Below are positions 7,085 to 15,228 of a stretch of DNA of 21,271 bases, one piece after another; the first letter of the stretch is position 1, and each line of letters opens with the position of its first letter. The notes under the pieces are model-generated. The model did no database searches. It was given only the letters and a program-made list of their open reading frames with translations, and was not told where the DNA came from. Position numbers and translations under genes: made by a program. The stretch is taken from positions 1 to 21,271 of the forward strand of contig JAZRNV010000024.1 of NCBI GenBank assembly GCA_045648425.1, written 5' to 3'. The stretch comes from RGIG2206 sp045648425 (GTDB lineage Bacteria; Bacillota; Clostridia; Oscillospirales; Acutalibacteraceae).

Positions 7085-8539
7085 ATGAAAGGCCTTTTGA
7101 ACAAAATACTTTCCCCTCAGTTGTTTGCCCTGTGCTATTTGCCGTGGCTTGCAATAAATATGGTTACTCTTATTAATGTTATGGATTTTACCCGTTACGT
7201 GCTTATTGGCTTTGCCCTTTGGGGTGTAGCAATTTGTGCCAAAATATATCTTTTTGGCGGCAAAAAGTCCTGGACGGAAAAGGGCATTGCTCTGCCCATT
7301 GCTTTTTTGGCGGCCTGCCTTATAGGACAGGTGATTAATTTCAAGCACGGTGGCTTTGATATGATTGGCAAGCTGTGCTATTTTGCTTTGTGCATTTTAG
7401 TGCTCTACTCTCAGCGAGATAAAGACGTCAACGATTATCGCAAGAGCTTAAGTGTTCTCTCTCGCGTGCTGGGAATAGTTATCGGCGCCTTGATGATCGT
7501 TTCAGACTGGATGTTTTTTAACCTCTATTCAGGCACCGTAGTGGGCCGTTCGGGTGTTGAAATAAAGGTCGGTTTTGCAGAAAACCGTCTGTTTGGTATC
7601 TTTTCCAGCCCTAATGTAGGCGGTTTTTACGCGTTGATACTCATTTGGGTCAGCTTCATTGTTTTGTTTTTATCAAAGGATATGCGACTTAAACTTCTTT
7701 GGCGCATTTTAGCTGTTACTCAAATTTTGCTGGCGGTGGTTTACATCTCGGTTGCCCTGTCGCGCGGCACCTATGTTTCGGGCATTGTGCTGGTGGTATC
7801 CTATTTCATTTTACGCCCTCCCTTCAAAAAAGAAGCCAATCTTAAAACGTGGAAGCAAATCGGCATTCGTGCGGCAAGTATCCTTGCGGCAGTTCTTATT
7901 TGCGTGGGCACCGTCACGGTAGCCAACAAGGCATCCTGCCAAATGCTGATTTATAATTACCGCCTTAACCACGGTGATATTCCTTATGACCAGCTGCCCG
8001 ACATCATAAAAAATGCAATGCTGGGCTCCGACGGCCGTGTTGAAGCCAACCGCGAGGATATTGATATTACCAACAAGCGTTCGGGCATTTGGGCTGCCAA
8101 CCTGTCTTTGCTCAAGGGCAAAAATATGGTGGTAGGCGTAAATCATCCCGTAAAATATATGGAAAACACCAAAGCAGAGGGCGTCTCCTATACCGAAGAC
8201 CAAGAATTTTACATCAATTATGCCGGTGGCAACACCCATAACGGTTACGTTCAAATTCTTGTTAACGGGGGCTTGCTGGCCTTTATACCTATGCTTATGT
8301 TTTTGCTATACTGTGTAATAAAGGTTATCAAGCACCTTTCGGCCACTCTTTTTGCAGGCAAAGCAAAAAGCAAAGATTATTTGATTTTTGCTCTTGTATT
8401 ACCTATGGTGCTTGCCATTTTGATAAACAACGTGTTTGAAACCAACTTTGTGCTTATGGGTGCCAACTTCTTTCAAGCCATCTTCTGGTTTGCCGCAGGA
8501 GCTTGCATACAGTGCACCAAAAAAGGAGCCGAAAAATAA
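7085..8539 (+). CDS. O-antigen polymerase/ligase-like membrane protein (Wzy_C type)
   Basis: Polytopic membrane protein, 484 aa. The ATG at 7085 follows GAGGTG (7075-7080); the ATG at 7073 overlaps the flippase stop and lacks a site. Family features are FSSPNVGGFYALIL in the middle, a conserved SRG in VALSRGTYVSG, a large extracytoplasmic loop (about residues 275-385) and the NTHNGYVQILVNGG segment, the His-Asn motif of O-antigen ligase/polymerase proteins, ahead of the final helices. It probably polymerises or transfers the glycan moved by the preceding flippase. The polymerase and ligase roles cannot be separated by eye. The next gene starts at the base after its stop codon. Confidence 0.82.
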   Translation: MKGLLNKILSPQLFALCYLPWLAINMVTLINVMDFTRYVLIGFALWGVAICAKIYLFGGKKSWTEKGIALPIAFLAACLIGQVINFKHGGFDMIGKLCYFALCILVLYSQRDKDVNDYRKSLSVLSRVLGIVIGALMIVSDWMFFNLYSGTVVGRSGVEIKVGFAENRLFGIFSSPNVGGFYALILIWVSFIVLFLSKDMRLKLLWRILAVTQILLAVVYISVALSRGTYVSGIVLVVSYFILRPPFKKEANLKTWKQIGIRAASILAAVLICVGTVTVANKASCQMLIYNYRLNHGDIPYDQLPDIIKNAMLGSDGRVEANREDIDITNKRSGIWAANLSLLKGKNMVVGVNHPVKYMENTKAEGVSYTEDQEFYINYAGGNTHNGYVQILVNGGLLAFIPMLMFLLYCVIKVIKHLSATLFAGKAKSKDYLIFALVLPMVLAILINNVFETNFVLMGANFFQAIFWFAAGACIQCTKKGAEK

Positions 8540-9625
8540 ATGATCGGTTATTTATGCGCTACCCCCTTTCATATTACCGCGGCAGTAACCATGCAAAGCG
8601 GTATGTTTTCAAAAGAAAAAGCAACCCTTATCATACTCAACCACTTTAACGTTGACGAGCAGCTGCTTAAGCGCATCAGATCAACAGGCGTTTTTGATGA
8701 GGTAGTGCTTTTTAACAACTGCTACAAAACCAAAATAGACAACATCAAACGCCTGGCTAATGCTTTTATACCTGCAACAACTATGCGTAAGATTGCCAAC
8801 AAAACCGAGTTCAGTCGTTTTATATGCTTTGCCTTGGATTTCATTGACCTGACCTATATTATGAAAAGGTATGAAAAGCGTGGCATAAACTGTGAGTTCG
8901 CTTTTGGCGATGACGGCATAGGTACATACATCCGTGAAGGAATTTACAAGCCCAAGGTCATTTCTCAAAAGCTGCTTAAATTAAACGGCCGCCTGTCATT
9001 CGTAGACAGAGTTCGCACCGTCTATGTCTACAAGCCGGAATATATGGTTGCCAATCTCAGCTATGACCTGCGCCCCATCGATCAGAATCCTGAGGCCTGC
9101 CGCTTACGTCGCGAAGCGGTTAGCACCATCTGGCCGCTGGAGGAGGATGTCAACATCGACGGCGGCATACTCTACCTTGAGCAACCCAATGAAAACGATC
9201 AGAATTGCGATGACCAAAAAATCGAGCAGGCCGCTTTAAAATCAGCAGTTGATTTATTTAACGCTCACAGTGTTGTAAAAATGCATCCCCGTTCAACTGC
9301 TGAGGATGCTTGGCGTCCCTTTGGGCTGATTAAAACCAAAATGCCCTATGAGGTTATGCTTTTGCAAAAGCAATGCGCTCCTCTGATGATGATGACCGTC
9401 AGCTCAACCGCCTTGTTTTCGGCCTATTTGTTTGATGATTTGCCCGCCGCAGACTGTCCTTCCGTTTTGTTGTACAAGCTGATGATTCATCAAGAGGGCA
9501 GCTTGTCAGAATCGTTGAACAAGCTGTGCCGATTCATAAATGAATCACAAGCTCAAAAGCGTATTTTTAATCCCGAAAACGACCAACAATTGCAGCAGCT
9601 GTTGCAAGAATTAAACAGGAGATAA
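8540..9625 (+). CDS. Sialyltransferase-like glycosyltransferase (GT52/polysialyltransferase-like)
   Basis: Predicted cytoplasmic or membrane-peripheral transferase, 361 aa. It starts with the IGYLCATPFHI pattern seen at the front of bacterial GT52-like sialyltransferases. The three motifs expected for bacterial sialyltransferases can be placed: D/E-D/E-G as FGDDGIGTY (residues 124-126), HP as KMHPRS (249-250) and a serine motif as VSST (288-289). Because the next gene makes a CMP-activated nonulosonic acid and the likely synthase is PseI-like, the donor may be CMP-pseudaminate or a relative rather than CMP-Neu5Ac. GGAG at 8525-8528 supports the ATG, which follows the previous stop with no gap. 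Family placement is by motif only, so moderate confidence. Confidence 0.65.
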   Translation: MIGYLCATPFHITAAVTMQSGMFSKEKATLIILNHFNVDEQLLKRIRSTGVFDEVVLFNNCYKTKIDNIKRLANAFIPATTMRKIANKTEFSRFICFALDFIDLTYIMKRYEKRGINCEFAFGDDGIGTYIREGIYKPKVISQKLLKLNGRLSFVDRVRTVYVYKPEYMVANLSYDLRPIDQNPEACRLRREAVSTIWPLEEDVNIDGGILYLEQPNENDQNCDDQKIEQAALKSAVDLFNAHSVVKMHPRSTAEDAWRPFGLIKTKMPYEVMLLQKQCAPLMMMTVSSTALFSAYLFDDLPAADCPSVLLYKLMIHQEGSLSESLNKLCRFINESQAQKRIFNPENDQQLQQLLQELNRR

Positions 9626-9627
9626 TC

Positions 9628-10314
9628 GTGAAAAACATTGCTATTATTACCGCCCGTGGCGGCTCAAAAAGAATACCGAAAAAGAATATCAAGAATTTTT
9701 GCGGCAAGCCGATAATTGCCTACTCCATCGAGGCGGCCTTGAACAGCGGCCTTTTCAGTGAAGTAATGGTGTCGACCGACAGTGAAGAAATTGCTCAAAT
9801 TGCCCGTCAGTACGGCGCAAAGGTGCCTTTTTTAAGAAGTGAGGCAACAAGCAATGATTTCGCCACCACCCGCGACGTGCTTGTGGAGGTGCTTGACCGC
9901 TATGCCGAGCTGGGCGAAAAATTTGACATCATGACCTGCATCTATCCCACCGCCCCCTTCGTGACAGCAGAAAAGCTGAAAAAGGCGGTAGAGCTGCTTT
10001 CAGCAAGTGATGCCGACGCTGTCATGCCTGTAGTAGCATACAGCTTTCCCCCTCAACGGGCGATGGTTGTAAGAAACGGTGCTCTTGAATATCAATACCC
10101 CGAGCACAAAAACACTCGCAGCCAAGACCTTGAGCCCATCTATCACGATTGCGGTCAGTTTTACGTTTACCGTGCCGATGTGTATGCAGGCGAAGTGCAA
10201 GGCACCGGCAAGGTGATGCCCATTGAAATGCCCGAGTCCGAAACCCAGGATATAGACAATCTTTCCGATTGGATGATTGCCGAAATCAAATATGAGCGCT
10301 TCATCAAGGGCTGA
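9628..10314 (+). CDS. pseF: CMP-nonulosonate synthetase, PseF-like (pseudaminate cytidylyltransferase)
   Basis: Cytidylyltransferase, 228 aa, that activates a nine-carbon keto acid with CTP. The nucleotide loop ARGGSKRIPKKNI (residues 9-21) has the R-I-P form typical of PseF; NeuA proteins usually have GGSKGI. Other family segments are CGKPIIAYSIEAAL, VMVSTDSEEIAQIA, FLRSEATSNDFATT and ETQDIDN near the end. The start is a GTG at 9628 supported by AGGAG (9617-9621). It lies 2 bases after the transferase stop. NeuA or a legionaminate enzyme remain possible, but the partner synthase at 11629 is also Pse-like. It is followed after 27 bases by a regulator gene. Confidence 0.82.
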   Translation: MKNIAIITARGGSKRIPKKNIKNFCGKPIIAYSIEAALNSGLFSEVMVSTDSEEIAQIARQYGAKVPFLRSEATSNDFATTRDVLVEVLDRYAELGEKFDIMTCIYPTAPFVTAEKLKKAVELLSASDADAVMPVVAYSFPPQRAMVVRNGALEYQYPEHKNTRSQDLEPIYHDCGQFYVYRADVYAGEVQGTGKVMPIEMPESETQDIDNLSDWMIAEIKYERFIKG

Positions 10315-10341
10315 AAATCTTAATATATTGGAGAGATGATT

Positions 10342-11547
10342 ATGGATAAAGCTATCTTTAGTGAAAAAAACTATCAAAGAGATAACTTTATCCGTTTTCT
10401 TTTTGAAGGAAAACGGGAAATAACCAACGAAGAAATTAATATTCGAAAAGAAGTGCTGGGGTTGGATTGGCTGAGCGGTCCCTTTGTGGTGGCTATGGTA
10501 GCCCCCGTATACTCCTCGGTTTGTCACGCTGATAAGGATGCTGTGCTTGTTGAATATGAGCAATATGTTGACAAAATTCTTGACGAGCTGCCGGTTGCCC
10601 ATTATACCCTGCTTAACAGCTATAACAACATCGTTGTTCTGCTGGCCTTTGACGGTCAACCTATTGTTTCTGAGCAAAACAACCAATTTTTCATCGATAT
10701 GAACAACACGCTGGTCAAGCGCTTTAGTCTTGAGGTGTTTATAGGTATAGGCAATATTGTTGAAGATTACAAGGGCATTGCCGATTCGGTCTCAAACGCT
10801 CAGGAAATGCTCAGCTATAAATTTCAATATGCCGACAGCGGTGTTGTTAACATTGCCACCCTTGTGCAGTTTGAATATAACATCAGCCGTGGTAACGGCA
10901 TTGAAATTGACCGTGTTATCGGTTGCTTTAAAGACGGCAACCTTGGCAAGATGGAAATACGCCTTAACGAATTGGTCGAAAGTGTAAGGCACAAGCCCAA
11001 CGTATCGGGCACCAGTATCCGCCGCTCATTGGTTGAGGTCACCGTGCATTTGCTGCACGCCGCCTCCAACGCAGGGGTTGATGTTGACGAGGTGCTTGAA
11101 GGCACCGACCCATACCGATGGATTATGCGCCAAAACCACACCGAGGTCATAACCGAATGGATAATGAAAACCTCGTCCCGTCTGCTGGAGCTGATTCAAA
11201 ATATACGCGAAAACGAAGAAAAAACAGTCATTCAGCAGGCAAAAAGCTTTATCGAAGAAAATCTTTCAAGTATAGACCTGGGGTTACAGCAGGTGAGCAA
11301 TGCGGTGGGGCTTTCCAGCACATACTGCAGTCAGCTGTTTAAGCGTGAGGTGGGTATGGGCATCAATACCTTTATCACCCAGTTGCGTATTGAGCGTGCC
11401 CAAACCTTGCTGTGCGACACCGATCTGTCGAGCAGTGACATATCCAAACAAATAGGATTTATGTCGGCAGGTTATTTTTCTCAGGTTTTCAGAAAAATAA
11501 CCGGATTCACACCTCAAGAGTATCGCCACGCAATCATAAAAAAATAG
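10342..11547 (+). CDS. AraC-family transcriptional regulator with CdaR/GGDEF-like sensor region
   Basis: 401 aa. The C-terminal about 105 residues are a double helix-turn-helix AraC domain (LQQVSNAVGLSSTYCSQLFK, then SDISKQIGFMSAGYFSQVFR and GFTPQEYR). The middle segment VKRFSLEVFIGIGNIVEDYKGIADSVSNAQEML resembles the GGDEF-like domain found in YesN-type and CdaR regulators. No phosphorylatable receiver domain precedes it, so it is not a standard response regulator. The ATG at 10342 fits GGAGAG (10330-10335); an in-frame ATG at 10336 would abut that site. It sits at the end of the glycan operon and directly upstream of the promoter for the pseI-transporter operon, its most likely target. The effector is unknown. 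Confidence 0.83.
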   Translation: MDKAIFSEKNYQRDNFIRFLFEGKREITNEEINIRKEVLGLDWLSGPFVVAMVAPVYSSVCHADKDAVLVEYEQYVDKILDELPVAHYTLLNSYNNIVVLLAFDGQPIVSEQNNQFFIDMNNTLVKRFSLEVFIGIGNIVEDYKGIADSVSNAQEMLSYKFQYADSGVVNIATLVQFEYNISRGNGIEIDRVIGCFKDGNLGKMEIRLNELVESVRHKPNVSGTSIRRSLVEVTVHLLHAASNAGVDVDEVLEGTDPYRWIMRQNHTEVITEWIMKTSSRLLELIQNIRENEEKTVIQQAKSFIEENLSSIDLGLQQVSNAVGLSSTYCSQLFKREVGMGINTFITQLRIERAQTLLCDTDLSSSDISKQIGFMSAGYFSQVFRKITGFTPQEYRHAIIKK

Positions 11548-11568
11548 AATTATCATAAATTTTTAACA

Positions 11569-11597
11569 TTGACCAAAGGCGTATAAAAATATAAAAT
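11569..11597 (+). promoter_or_regulatory. Sigma-A-type promoter of the pseI-transporter operon
   Basis: TTGACC (11569-11574), 17 bases, TAAAAT (11592-11597). The predicted start is near 11604. The sequence ACCAAAGG occurs at 11572-11579 and again at 11610-11617, in the -35 region and at the ribosome binding site. Confidence 0.68.
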
Positions 11598-11600
11598 ATC

Positions 11601-11614
11601 TTGGTAATAACCAA
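11601..11614. promoter_or_regulatory. Small dyad at the predicted transcription start
   Basis: TTGGT-AATA-ACCAA is a perfect 5-bp inverted repeat placed at the predicted transcription start and abutting AAAGGAGG. It could be an operator or a short 5' hairpin. It is too short to be certain. Confidence 0.3.
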
Positions 11615-11628
11615 AGGAGGCACATACT

Positions 11629-12666
11629 TTGAATCATTTGTGGGAAAAGGTCTCTAAAGGTGAAGTATATACCATAGCAGAAATGTCGGGCAATCACGCA
11701 GGCAAGCTTGAAAATGCGTTGGCCATTGTGGCCGCCGCAAAAAAGGCAGGCGCTGATTGCCTTAAAATTCAAACCTATACCGCTGACACCATTACTCTTG
11801 ACAGTGATAACGAGTGCTTTTTTATTCACGGCGGCACTTGGGACGGTTACCGTCTGTATCAGCTTTATCAAGAGGCGTGCACTCCCCTTGAGTGGAACAA
11901 AATCATAAAAGAGGAATGCGAAAAGGTGGGGATTGACTTTTTGTCTACCCCATTTGATAAGACGGCGGTCGACCTGCTTGAGGATATAGGCACCGAAATT
12001 TATAAAATCGCATCCCCCGAGCTTATAGATATTCCTTTGATTGAATATGTGGCTTCAAAGGGCAAACCTATGCTGATCTCTTGCGGAATGGGCACAGAAG
12101 AAGAAATCAGAGAAGCGGTTGATGCCTGCCACAGACAGAACAATGACCGAATTATATTGCTCAAATGCTGCAGTGACTACCCTGCCCAATTTGACGAGAT
12201 GAATCTTAATGCCATACCCGATATGCGTCAGAAATATGGCGTGCAGGTTGGCCTTTCAGACCACTCAATGGGCTCCTTGGCATCGGTTGTGGCCGTTGCT
12301 CTTGGCGCCAAGGTTATTGAAAAGCATATGTGTCTCAGCCGCGATATTGAAAATCCCGATTGCTCTTTTTCTATGGAGCCGTCCGAATTTGCTCAACTGG
12401 TCGAGGATGTGAGCAACGCAGCCAAAACCTTAGGAACTGCAGACTACACCTTATCTGAAGGTGAAGAGCGAAGCAGATTGTTCAGAAAATCTATTTTCAT
12501 CGCCGAGGATGTTGAAGAAGGCGATGTGCTGACTGAAAAAAATCTGCGCGTTGTAAGACCCAGCAACGGTCTGCATCCCCGTTATTACAACAGTCTTTTA
12601 GGCAAAAAGGTTTGCCGTAAAATTTTTAAAGGCACTCCCTTTGATTGGGAAATGATTGAAAAGTGA
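11629..12666 (+). CDS. pseI: Pseudaminic-acid-type nonulosonate synthase (PseI/NeuB family)
   Basis: Condenses phosphoenolpyruvate with a six-carbon diacetamido sugar to a nine-carbon nonulosonic acid. 345 aa: a NeuB TIM barrel (IAEMSGNHAG at 16-25, KIQTYTAD at 46-53, LSDHSMGS, IEKHMCLSR) and a C-terminal SAF (antifreeze-like) domain at about 284-345 containing NGLHPRYYNSLLGKKV. The segment GGTWDGYRLYQLYQEA is the PseI version of a region that differs in NeuB. The start is a TTG at 11629, supported by the full AAAGGAGG at 11613-11620 with 8-base spacing. The importer's binding-protein gene begins 10 bases after its stop. PseB, PseC, PseH and PseG are not in the window. Confidence 0.86.
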   Translation: MNHLWEKVSKGEVYTIAEMSGNHAGKLENALAIVAAAKKAGADCLKIQTYTADTITLDSDNECFFIHGGTWDGYRLYQLYQEACTPLEWNKIIKEECEKVGIDFLSTPFDKTAVDLLEDIGTEIYKIASPELIDIPLIEYVASKGKPMLISCGMGTEEEIREAVDACHRQNNDRIILLKCCSDYPAQFDEMNLNAIPDMRQKYGVQVGLSDHSMGSLASVVAVALGAKVIEKHMCLSRDIENPDCSFSMEPSEFAQLVEDVSNAAKTLGTADYTLSEGEERSRLFRKSIFIAEDVEEGDVLTEKNLRVVRPSNGLHPRYYNSLLGKKVCRKIFKGTPFDWEMIEK

Positions 12667-12676
12667 GGTTTTTATT

Positions 12677-14191
12677 ATGAAGAAAATTTTAGCTTTGATT
12701 TTGTGTATTGCTCTCTGCATGACCGCTCTTGCCGGCTGTGGCGGCAATAAGGATGACAAAGCCGACAAAGCATCAAAGATTTTGACCATTGGTATCGAAC
12801 AGGATATTGACAACTATAATCCTTTTACCAATCAGCAAAACGCTTTTGTGCGTGTTATTAACTTTAACTGCTACGAAGCTCTCTTCCATTATGATGAGGA
12901 TATGAAGCTGGTTTATGACCTTGCAACAAGCTATGACAAGGTTGACGACACCACCTATGTATTTAAGCTTCGCGAGGGCGTTAAGTTCCACAACGGTGAG
13001 GATTTCACCGCCGATGACGTCATCTACACCATTGACACCATCAACGATGAAAAGACCGGCGCATGGCGTAACTCTCAGTATGCCAATGTTGAAAAGATGA
13101 CCGCCACCGACAAGCACACTCTTGAAATTAAGCTGGCATCTCCCCAGGCCGGATTTATTGACAACCTGGCATATACCGCCATCGTTTCAAAAAGCACTAC
13201 CCCCGATTCCTTGAAATCCAAGCCCATCGGTACAGGTGCATTCAAGTTTGTCAGCTGGACCCCCAATGACAGCATCAAGCTGGAAAAGTTTAATGAGTAT
13301 TGGGATAAAGACAGCGTAAAGCTTGAACAGCTGGTGCTTAAAATCATCCCCGACCCCACCGTTGCAGTAACAAGCTTGCAGTCCAACACCGTTCAGTTCC
13401 TTGCCAGCATTGATACCGAATCGGCAAGCACTGTTGAAAAATCAAGCTCACTCAAGCTTATCGAATCTAAGTATGCAAGCACTGTTTATGAGTTTGAAAT
13501 CGGTCGCCATAACAATGCAGCCCTGGCTGACCCCGAGGTTGTAAGAGCTCTCTTCCTTGCCCTTGACAGAAAAACCGTCGCCGAACAGGTATTTGGCGGC
13601 AAGGCATCTGCCTCCAAGAGTCCCTTCCCCTCTGCCGCAAAGTATTACGCAGAGGTTGACACCGAGGGTTACAGCATTGAAAAGGCAAAAGAGGTTTTGT
13701 CAAAAACCAAGTATAAGGATGGCTTTAGCTTCAAGGTTCAAGTTCTTTCAAGCGACCTTGCTTCTCAGCAAACCTTGCTCATTTGGCAGGATGCTCTTAA
13801 AAAGCTTAACGTTCAGATGGAAATTGATATCTGCGAGCTTTCTGTTTGGCTTGACGCATATCTGGAGCGCTCCTACGATATGATCGCCAACTACTATTCA
13901 ATGGTTGGTACCGATCCTTCAACCTATTGCTCTGTTATTATGACCGCTTTGGCCGACTATCAAACCAAGGATTTGCCCGAGCTTAACCAGCTCATCCTTT
14001 CAAGTGCCAACGGTGCTGACGGTGCAGAGCGCGAGGCAAACTACAAGAAGATTCAGGAAGACATCGTTAAATACAGACCCGTTTGCTCTTATGTTGAGTG
14101 TGCAAACCTCAACGGTATGTCCAACAACCTTAACGGTGTTTCGGTCAACGCAATGGGCCACGTATTTGTTAAGAACGCCAGCTTTAAATAA
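12677..14191 (+). CDS. Family-5 solute-binding lipoprotein of ABC importer
   Basis: Extracellular substrate-binding protein, 504 aa, of the SBP_bac_5 (DppA/OppA/NikA/SatA) family. The ATG at 12677 is used because it begins a classical lipoprotein signal peptide (MKKILALILCIALCMTALAGC) with lipobox ALAGC and acylated C21, and TGAGGT lies upstream; the longer frame into pseI lacks this logic. Family blocks are DIDNYNPFTNQQ, VFKLREGVKFHNGEDFTADDV, GTGAFKFVSWTPND and ALDRKTVAEQVFGG. Codon use is rich in preferred C-ending codons, as in highly expressed genes. Its position after pseI raises sialic/nonulosonic acid as a substrate (SatA of Haemophilus ducreyi is in this family), but di- or oligopeptides are equally compatible by sequence. 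Confidence 0.9.
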   Translation: MKKILALILCIALCMTALAGCGGNKDDKADKASKILTIGIEQDIDNYNPFTNQQNAFVRVINFNCYEALFHYDEDMKLVYDLATSYDKVDDTTYVFKLREGVKFHNGEDFTADDVIYTIDTINDEKTGAWRNSQYANVEKMTATDKHTLEIKLASPQAGFIDNLAYTAIVSKSTTPDSLKSKPIGTGAFKFVSWTPNDSIKLEKFNEYWDKDSVKLEQLVLKIIPDPTVAVTSLQSNTVQFLASIDTESASTVEKSSSLKLIESKYASTVYEFEIGRHNNAALADPEVVRALFLALDRKTVAEQVFGGKASASKSPFPSAAKYYAEVDTEGYSIEKAKEVLSKTKYKDGFSFKVQVLSSDLASQQTLLIWQDALKKLNVQMEIDICELSVWLDAYLERSYDMIANYYSMVGTDPSTYCSVIMTALADYQTKDLPELNQLILSSANGADGAEREANYKKIQEDIVKYRPVCSYVECANLNGMSNNLNGVSVNAMGHVFVKNASFK

Positions 14192-14205
14192 TTAAACCCA
14201 TCTAT

Positions 14206-14232
14206 GCTGCCTGAGAGTTTTTCTCGGGCAGC
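14206..14232 (+). other. Intercistronic hairpin between binding-protein and permease genes
   Basis: An 11-bp stem with one G-U pair (GCTGCCTGAGA 14206-14216 with TCTCGGGCAGC 14222-14232) and a GTTTT loop lies 14 bases after the binding-protein stop. No U tract follows, so it is more likely an mRNA-stabilising or attenuating structure that keeps the binding protein in excess over the membrane parts. Confidence 0.6.
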
Positions 14233-14260
14233 ATTGCTGAATTTAAAAGGAGAGTTATTG

Positions 14261-15226
14261 ATGCGTTGGAAATCGACGTTAAAATATATATGCCGCCGAT
14301 TGCTTATGTCTGTTGCCGTGCTTTTTATTGTCACGGTAATGATTTTCGTGATTGTGCGACTGTCTCCCGGTGACCCTGTCAAAAACCACATTGGACCATA
14401 TGGTGACTATTCCCCCGAGAATGTTGCCCGCGTTGAAAAAGAGTTGGGACTTGACAAGCCCCTTGTTGTGCAATACGGCATTTGGGTAGGCAACTGTCTT
14501 AAGGGAGATTTGGGCGTATCATTGCAAAACGGTGTGCCTCTGACCGACATTATTATGGATAAGCTGGCAGTCAGCATTGAGCTGATTTTAGTGGCTATTC
14601 TGTTGGCAGTTGCCATCGGCATTCCCCTTGGCATTATGTCGGGCATAAAATCGGGCAGTGCACTCGACCAAACAGCCAGTGTTTTTTCGACGGGATTTTT
14701 GGCAATGCCCAGCTTTTGCACCGGATTGCTGCTTATTATTCTCTTTTCGGTTAAGCTAAACTGGCTGCCCTCAAACGGATATATTCCTTTTGCAGAAAAT
14801 CCAAAAGAAAACATGCGCTTTTTGGTTTTGCCTGCTATAACGCTGGGGCTTTATCTTATTGCCGTGCTTACCCGTTTTGTAAGAAGCGAAACTATGGAGG
14901 TTGTTTCATCCAACTATGTTCGCACTGCGAGGGCCAAAGGTATTCCAACGAGAATCGTCAACCGACGCCATATTCTCAAAAACATTTCCACCACCCTGGT
15001 TACCGTTGTGGGTATTGAGTTTGCCACCCTTTTGGGCGGCACGGTAATTGTTGAACAGCTTTTTGGCTGGTCGGGCCTTGGTTGGTTTATATGCCAATCT
15101 GTATCAAACCGCGATTATCCTGCAGTACAGGGAGCAGTTTTGATTATCGCCGTCGCATTTGTTATTATCAATATGCTGATGGATATACTATACGTCATAC
15201 TTGACCCGAGAATTGAATTGGAGTAA
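14261..15226 (+). CDS. ABC importer permease, DppB/OppB type
   Basis: Inner-membrane permease, 321 aa, about six helices. The ATG at 14261 follows AAAAGGAGAG (14246-14253); a longer upstream frame runs through the hairpin and has no site. Family marks are RRLLMSVAVLFIVTVMIF with LSPGDP near the N-terminus, LGVSLQNGVPL, and the cytoplasmic EAA loop YVRTARAKGIPTRIVNRRH that contacts the ATPases, then VEQLFGWSGLGW. It forms a heterodimer with the next gene product. The gene order of binding protein, two permeases and two ATPases is the complete Dpp/Opp arrangement. Confidence 0.9.
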   Translation: MRWKSTLKYICRRLLMSVAVLFIVTVMIFVIVRLSPGDPVKNHIGPYGDYSPENVARVEKELGLDKPLVVQYGIWVGNCLKGDLGVSLQNGVPLTDIIMDKLAVSIELILVAILLAVAIGIPLGIMSGIKSGSALDQTASVFSTGFLAMPSFCTGLLLIILFSVKLNWLPSNGYIPFAENPKENMRFLVLPAITLGLYLIAVLTRFVRSETMEVVSSNYVRTARAKGIPTRIVNRRHILKNISTTLVTVVGIEFATLLGGTVIVEQLFGWSGLGWFICQSVSNRDYPAVQGAVLIIAVAFVIINMLMDILYVILDPRIELE

Positions 15227-15228
15227 AT

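Noticed and set aside
10000..10686. Antisense open frame of 228 codons
   Set aside because: It runs opposite to pseF and across into the AraC gene, both with clear family matches. It has no recognisable product or ribosome binding site and reflects codon bias of the real genes.
9628..12666. Reading the synthetase/synthase pair as NeuA/NeuB for ordinary sialic acid (Neu5Ac)
   Set aside because: GGSKRIP in the synthetase and GGTWDGYRLYQLY in the synthase fit the PseF and PseI forms better, and no NeuC/NanE-type gene is present. Legionaminate or another nonulosonate is not excluded.
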